From NCBI RefSeq assembly GCF_019423325.1, contig NZ_JAHZBQ010000005.1, forward strand, positions 1-45,370: a stretch of DNA of 45,370 nt, given 5' to 3'. Below the pieces are notes generated by a model. It saw only the letters and a list, made by a program, of their open reading frames with translations. It had not been told where the DNA came from and did not search any database. The stretch's first letter is position 1; the number at the start of each line of letters is the position of its first letter. Source of the DNA: Campylobacter sp. (lineage in GTDB: Bacteria > Campylobacterota > Campylobacteria > Campylobacterales > Campylobacteraceae). A program made the position numbers and the translations under genes. Shown piece after piece: positions 42,646 through 45,370 of this stretch.

Positions 42646-43605
42646 ATGAAAAGATTGTTTCTCGCGCTTTTTGCCTGTATTTATGCGCAGGCCGAAGAGA
42701 AAAAATATGCCGATATCGTGCAGGGAAATAGTGATGTTTGGGGCAATGCAAGGCTCGAAAACATCGATAGCTACGGCAACGGCTTCGGCCCGATTTTTCT
42801 GCAATTTCAAGGACATCTGCAAAGCTCGGGCTTTTTTGCTTGGTTGGCGCTGGGTGCGGTTTTGGGCGTAATCATAGCTTTTATTGGGCACTACGCGATC
42901 ATAGGACCGAAGCACTTCGATCATCATGCGGGCAAGCCGATCTACGCATTTAATAAATTTGAGCGACTATACCATTTCGTAGCGGCCGTCGCATGGGCGA
43001 TCTTGGTTCCGACAGGCTTGATTATGATGTTTGGCGAAGAATTCGGCGGCGGTGCTTTCGTGAGATTTTGTAAAAACGCTCACGGACTGGCTACGATAGC
43101 GTTTGCAATCTCCGTCGTGCCGATGTTCTTGCTGTGGTTTTGGCGTATGCTACCGCGAGCTTACGATATCAAATGGATGATGATCGTGGGCGGCTATTTA
43201 AGCAAAAAGAAGCGCACGATCCCTGCGGGTAAATTTAACGCAGGCCAAAAGGCGTGGTTTTGGGTCGCTACCTTAGGCGGTATAGTGATGATAGCGACGG
43301 GTGCGTCAATGTTTTTCCTAGACTACGATATCCCCGCAATGAGAAGTGCGCTAGGTATGAGTCAGATCGAAATTTTAAGAGCAAGCGCGATTATTCATAA
43401 TTTTTTGGGCGCGGTCTGCGCCGTATTTTTGCTTGTGCATATCTATATGGCGGTCTTTGCGATCAGCGGTGCCATCCACTCGATGATCGACGGACACAAG
43501 CCGGAGGAGGAAGTTTACGTCCTTCACCACTACTGGTATCGCGAGCTGCTCGATAAAGGGCAGATCGCTAAATCGCAATTTGAAGCGAAGTACCCGCGCT
43601 TATAA
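42646..43605 (+). CDS. fdhC: formate dehydrogenase cytochrome b (gamma) subunit
   Basis: 319 aa. Signal peptide (MKRLFLALFACIYAQA), a short periplasmic part, then four to five membrane helices. Haem-ligand candidates: FERLYHFVAAVAW, CKNAHGLATI, SAIIHNFLGAVCAVFLLVHIYMAVF and HSMIDGHKPEEEV, as in FdnI/FdhC gamma subunits. It passes electrons from the periplasmic formate dehydrogenase to the quinone pool. The catalytic (fdhA) and iron-sulfur (fdhB) genes are not adjacent: nspC precedes and yedF follows. Two of the FDH-linked selenium genes follow directly, consistent with a selenocysteine-containing FdhA elsewhere. Confidence 0.9.
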   Translation: MKRLFLALFACIYAQAEEKKYADIVQGNSDVWGNARLENIDSYGNGFGPIFLQFQGHLQSSGFFAWLALGAVLGVIIAFIGHYAIIGPKHFDHHAGKPIYAFNKFERLYHFVAAVAWAILVPTGLIMMFGEEFGGGAFVRFCKNAHGLATIAFAISVVPMFLLWFWRMLPRAYDIKWMMIVGGYLSKKKRTIPAGKFNAGQKAWFWVATLGGIVMIATGASMFFLDYDIPAMRSALGMSQIEILRASAIIHNFLGAVCAVFLLVHIYMAVFAISGAIHSMIDGHKPEEEVYVLHHYWYRELLDKGQIAKSQFEAKYPRL

Positions 43606-43690
43606 CTTGGGTAAATTTTATGCGGGCCTGCTTGCGTGCGGCTCGCATTAGCTTTGAGGTTCAAAGAATTTTATTTTTTAAGGATTACAT

Positions 43691-44287
43691 ATGCAACTAG
43701 ATTGTCGCAATTTAAATTGCCCGGAACCGCTTTTGCGTACTAAAAAAGTCCTCGGCGAGCTAAAAATCGGAGAGAATTTAGAAATTTTAGTAAACGACGT
43801 AGCGCCGCGCGAAAACATAAAGCGTTTTTTGGCTAAAAACGGCTTTGAGGCGCAAATTTCACAAGCGGGCGCCGACACGCTTATAAAAACCGTAAAAACG
43901 GACGAGCTTAAAGATGAAAGTATCGACGATATTTATTGTGACGTCACGGCGCCAAAAAGAGGCAAGGTGATATTCCTAAACGAGGAGCAGTGCGGAAGCG
44001 GCTTGATCGGAAAGAGCTTGCTTGCTAAATTTTTAGGCGCGGCGCTAAGCTTAGACGAAAAGCCAGTGAAGGTCATCTGCGTAAACAATGCGGTGCTTAT
44101 AACCACAAACCGCGGCCACGAATGCTTTGAGGCGATCAAAAAGCTAAACGAAGCGGGAGCTGAAATTTTAAGCTGCGGAAGCTGTCTGGAGAGCTACAAA
44201 CTAGTCGATAAGCTCGCGATCGGCGAGATTTCAAATGCATACGAAATCATGGACGTCCTATCAAAATACGAAGTAATCAAACTATGA
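43691..44287 (+). CDS. yedF: selenium metabolism protein YedF (TusA-like plus DsrE-like)
   Basis: 198 aa. Residues 1-70 are a TusA/SirA domain with the CPEP motif (DCRNLNCPEP, Cys10). Residues ~85-198 form a DsrE-like domain (FLNEEQCGSGLIGKSLLAKFLG, then GAEILSCGSCLESYKL with a CxxC). This two-domain form is the YedF family of selenium metabolism and is usually next to selD. TTAAGGATT precedes the ATG. Its stop overlaps the selD start in an ATGA, so the two are translationally coupled. Confidence 0.92.
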   Translation: MQLDCRNLNCPEPLLRTKKVLGELKIGENLEILVNDVAPRENIKRFLAKNGFEAQISQAGADTLIKTVKTDELKDESIDDIYCDVTAPKRGKVIFLNEEQCGSGLIGKSLLAKFLGAALSLDEKPVKVICVNNAVLITTNRGHECFEAIKKLNEAGAEILSCGSCLESYKLVDKLAIGEISNAYEIMDVLSKYEVIKL

Positions 44288-45306
44288 TCTACAGAGATTT
44301 TAACCTCACGAAATTTATTGCAGCCGCCGGTTGAGCCGCCAAGCTTGACCCGGCGGGTCTAACCGAAAATCTTGGAAATTTAATCGAGCCCAATGTAAAC
44401 CTGCTTTCGTCAACCTGCAGCAACGAAGATGCGAGCGTATTTCGCATAAGCGACGATCTTGCACTCGTGCAGACGCTCGATTTTATCACCCCTTTAGTGG
44501 ACGATCCGTTTGTCTTCGGACAGATCGCGGCGGCAAACTCCCTAAGCGACGTATTTGCGATGGGCGGCGAAGTGATAAACGCCCTAAACATCGTGGGTTT
44601 TGACGATTGTCATTTCTCAAACGAAATTCTGCGCGAAATTCTGCGCGGCGGCAAAGACAAAATCAAAGAGTGCGGAGGGGTCTTGGTGGGCGGCCACACC
44701 ATCTCTACCCCCGAAATTTATTACGGGCTTAGCGTCACGGGGCGCGTGAATCCGCGTAAATTTTGGAGCAATAATACTGCGCGCGAAGGCGACCTGCTGA
44801 TCCTAACAAAACCTCTCGGTACGGGCATCATCGCTACGGCTATTAAGGCGAAATTTCTTAAATTTGAAGAATTTCGTGACGCGATAGAGAGCATGATTTT
44901 GTTAAATTTTTATGCCGTGGGCGCGCTAGCGGGTCTAAAAATACATGCCGCGACCGACGTGACGGGCTTCGGGTTGCTTGGACACGCCCTTGAAATGATC
45001 AATGAGAGCGTAAGTTTTAAAATTTATCCTAGCAAAATTCCGCTTCTAAAAAGCGTCAACAGATGCCTTGACGAGGGGCTAATCCCCGCCGGAAGCTATA
45101 AAAATTTAAAATTTATCGCGCCTGGTGTCGATTCCGAGCCGGACATAATGCTTTGCGACGCGCAAACCAGCGGCGGACTTCTGCTTGCCGTAGCGGAAAA
45201 GGACGCGGCGCGAGCGCTTGTAAATTTAAAAAACGCAGGCTACGCTAGTAGCGCTATCATCGGCGAAGTGGTAGCACATGCCGAACATAAAATTTATTTA
45301 GTTTAA
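44284..45306 (+). CDS. selD: selenide, water dikinase, a UGA-containing selenoprotein
   Basis: 340 residues if UGA at codon 17 is read as selenocysteine. The start (MIYRDFNLTKFIAAAG-U-AAK) matches the SelD N-terminus, in which this position is the catalytic Cys/Sec. The frame is open through the codon to the stop at 45306; downstream lie TLDFITPLVDDPFVFGQIAA, GGHTISTPEIYYGLSVTG, TKPLGTGI and DVTGFGLLGHALEM. Reading only from the next ATG (44467) would lose the catalytic and ATP-binding N-terminus. It makes selenophosphate from selenide and ATP. The overlap with yedF (ATGA) supports the start. Whether UGA is decoded also needs SelB/SelC, outside the window. Confidence 0.92.
44332..44359 (+). 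promoter_or_regulatory. Sec UGA codon and bacterial SECIS-like hairpin in selD
   Basis: UGA at 44332-44334 is followed by a stem of GACCC (44347-44351) with GGGTC (44355-44359) around the loop GGC. The loop begins 18 bases after the UGA, in the range for SelB-recognised SECIS elements, and a G opens the loop as required. A longer alternative pairing of CCGCC with GGCGG also exists. Confidence 0.75.
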
Positions 45307-45344
45307 AATCTTTTCTATTCAGCCCCCTTTAAGCATCGCTCTTG

Positions 45345-45350
45345 TATAAT
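45345..45350 (+). promoter_or_regulatory. candidate -10 box for a gene beyond the window
   Basis: TATAAT in TTGTATAATCAC, 20 bases before the window end. Nothing downstream is visible. Confidence 0.35.
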
Positions 45351-45370
45351 CACAATTCTGTTTCGCACCG

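Noticed and set aside
44467..45306. SelD starting at 44467
   Set aside because: This would omit the catalytic N-terminus; the UGA codon and hairpin upstream explain the apparent break.
1..45370. CRISPR array, rRNA, tRNA, insertion sequence or phage integrase
   Set aside because: None was seen on reading either strand; no regularly spaced repeats, transposase or integrase motifs.

Overview
The window looks like chromosome of a Campylobacter-type epsilonproteobacterium. Evidence is the epsilon-type trpGD fusion, nspC next to moaD/moaE, an S21 with strong Campylobacter similarity, the yedF-selD pair, and very frequent AAATTT/AAAATTT words in and between genes. The fairly high GC of the core genes, together with an anaerobic ribonucleotide reductase and a selenium module, suggests one of the higher-GC anaerobic oral species (gracilis/rectus/showae group). 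The species is inference.

Layout. 1-4.1 kb: AT-richer polymorphic-toxin graveyard. It holds the 3' end of a large haemagglutinin-like protein with a caspase-like tail, then orphan toxin tails, small membrane or cytosolic immunity candidates, two decayed genes, and one secreted toxin-tail fragment with a 16-G phase-variation tract. 4.3-7.4 kb: trpB-trpA plus a membrane protein. 7.6-11.2 kb: a haem-type TonB receptor divergent from a YedE-like selenium transporter. 11.5-19.8 kb, minus strand: trpE-trpGD-adenine methyltransferase-trpF, followed by two paralogous membrane proteins. 19.9-23.1 kb: yaaA, a TauE-like exporter and crcB, with long gene-free AAATTT-rich gaps. 23.7-27.7 kb, minus strand: unknown and envelope genes, rpsU and an LpoB-like lipoprotein. 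27.9-33.3 kb: class III ribonucleotide reductase with its glycyl-radical domain on a separate 54-aa gene, nrdG, nrdB and pcm. 33.5-35.3 kb: a lone McrB-like ATPase. 35.4-40.5 kb: an AT-rich glycan island. 40.6-45.3 kb: moaE/moaD, nspC, a formate dehydrogenase cytochrome b, yedF and selD.

How it fits together. The tryptophan pathway is present except trpC, but is split into two opposed units; TrpF and TrpE carry large hydrophilic in-frame insertions. The selenium genes (yedE, yedF, selD) would supply selenophosphate for selenoproteins such as formate dehydrogenase. SelD itself has an in-frame UGA at its catalytic position followed by a SECIS-like hairpin, so its true start lies about 180 bases upstream of where a naive reading would put it. 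NrdD/NrdG and NrdB give dNTP synthesis under anaerobic and aerobic conditions respectively (nrdA is not in the window).

The most novel-looking items are the duplicated caspase-like tail/immunity cassettes with the poly-G switch, the giant insertions in TrpF, and the split NrdD.
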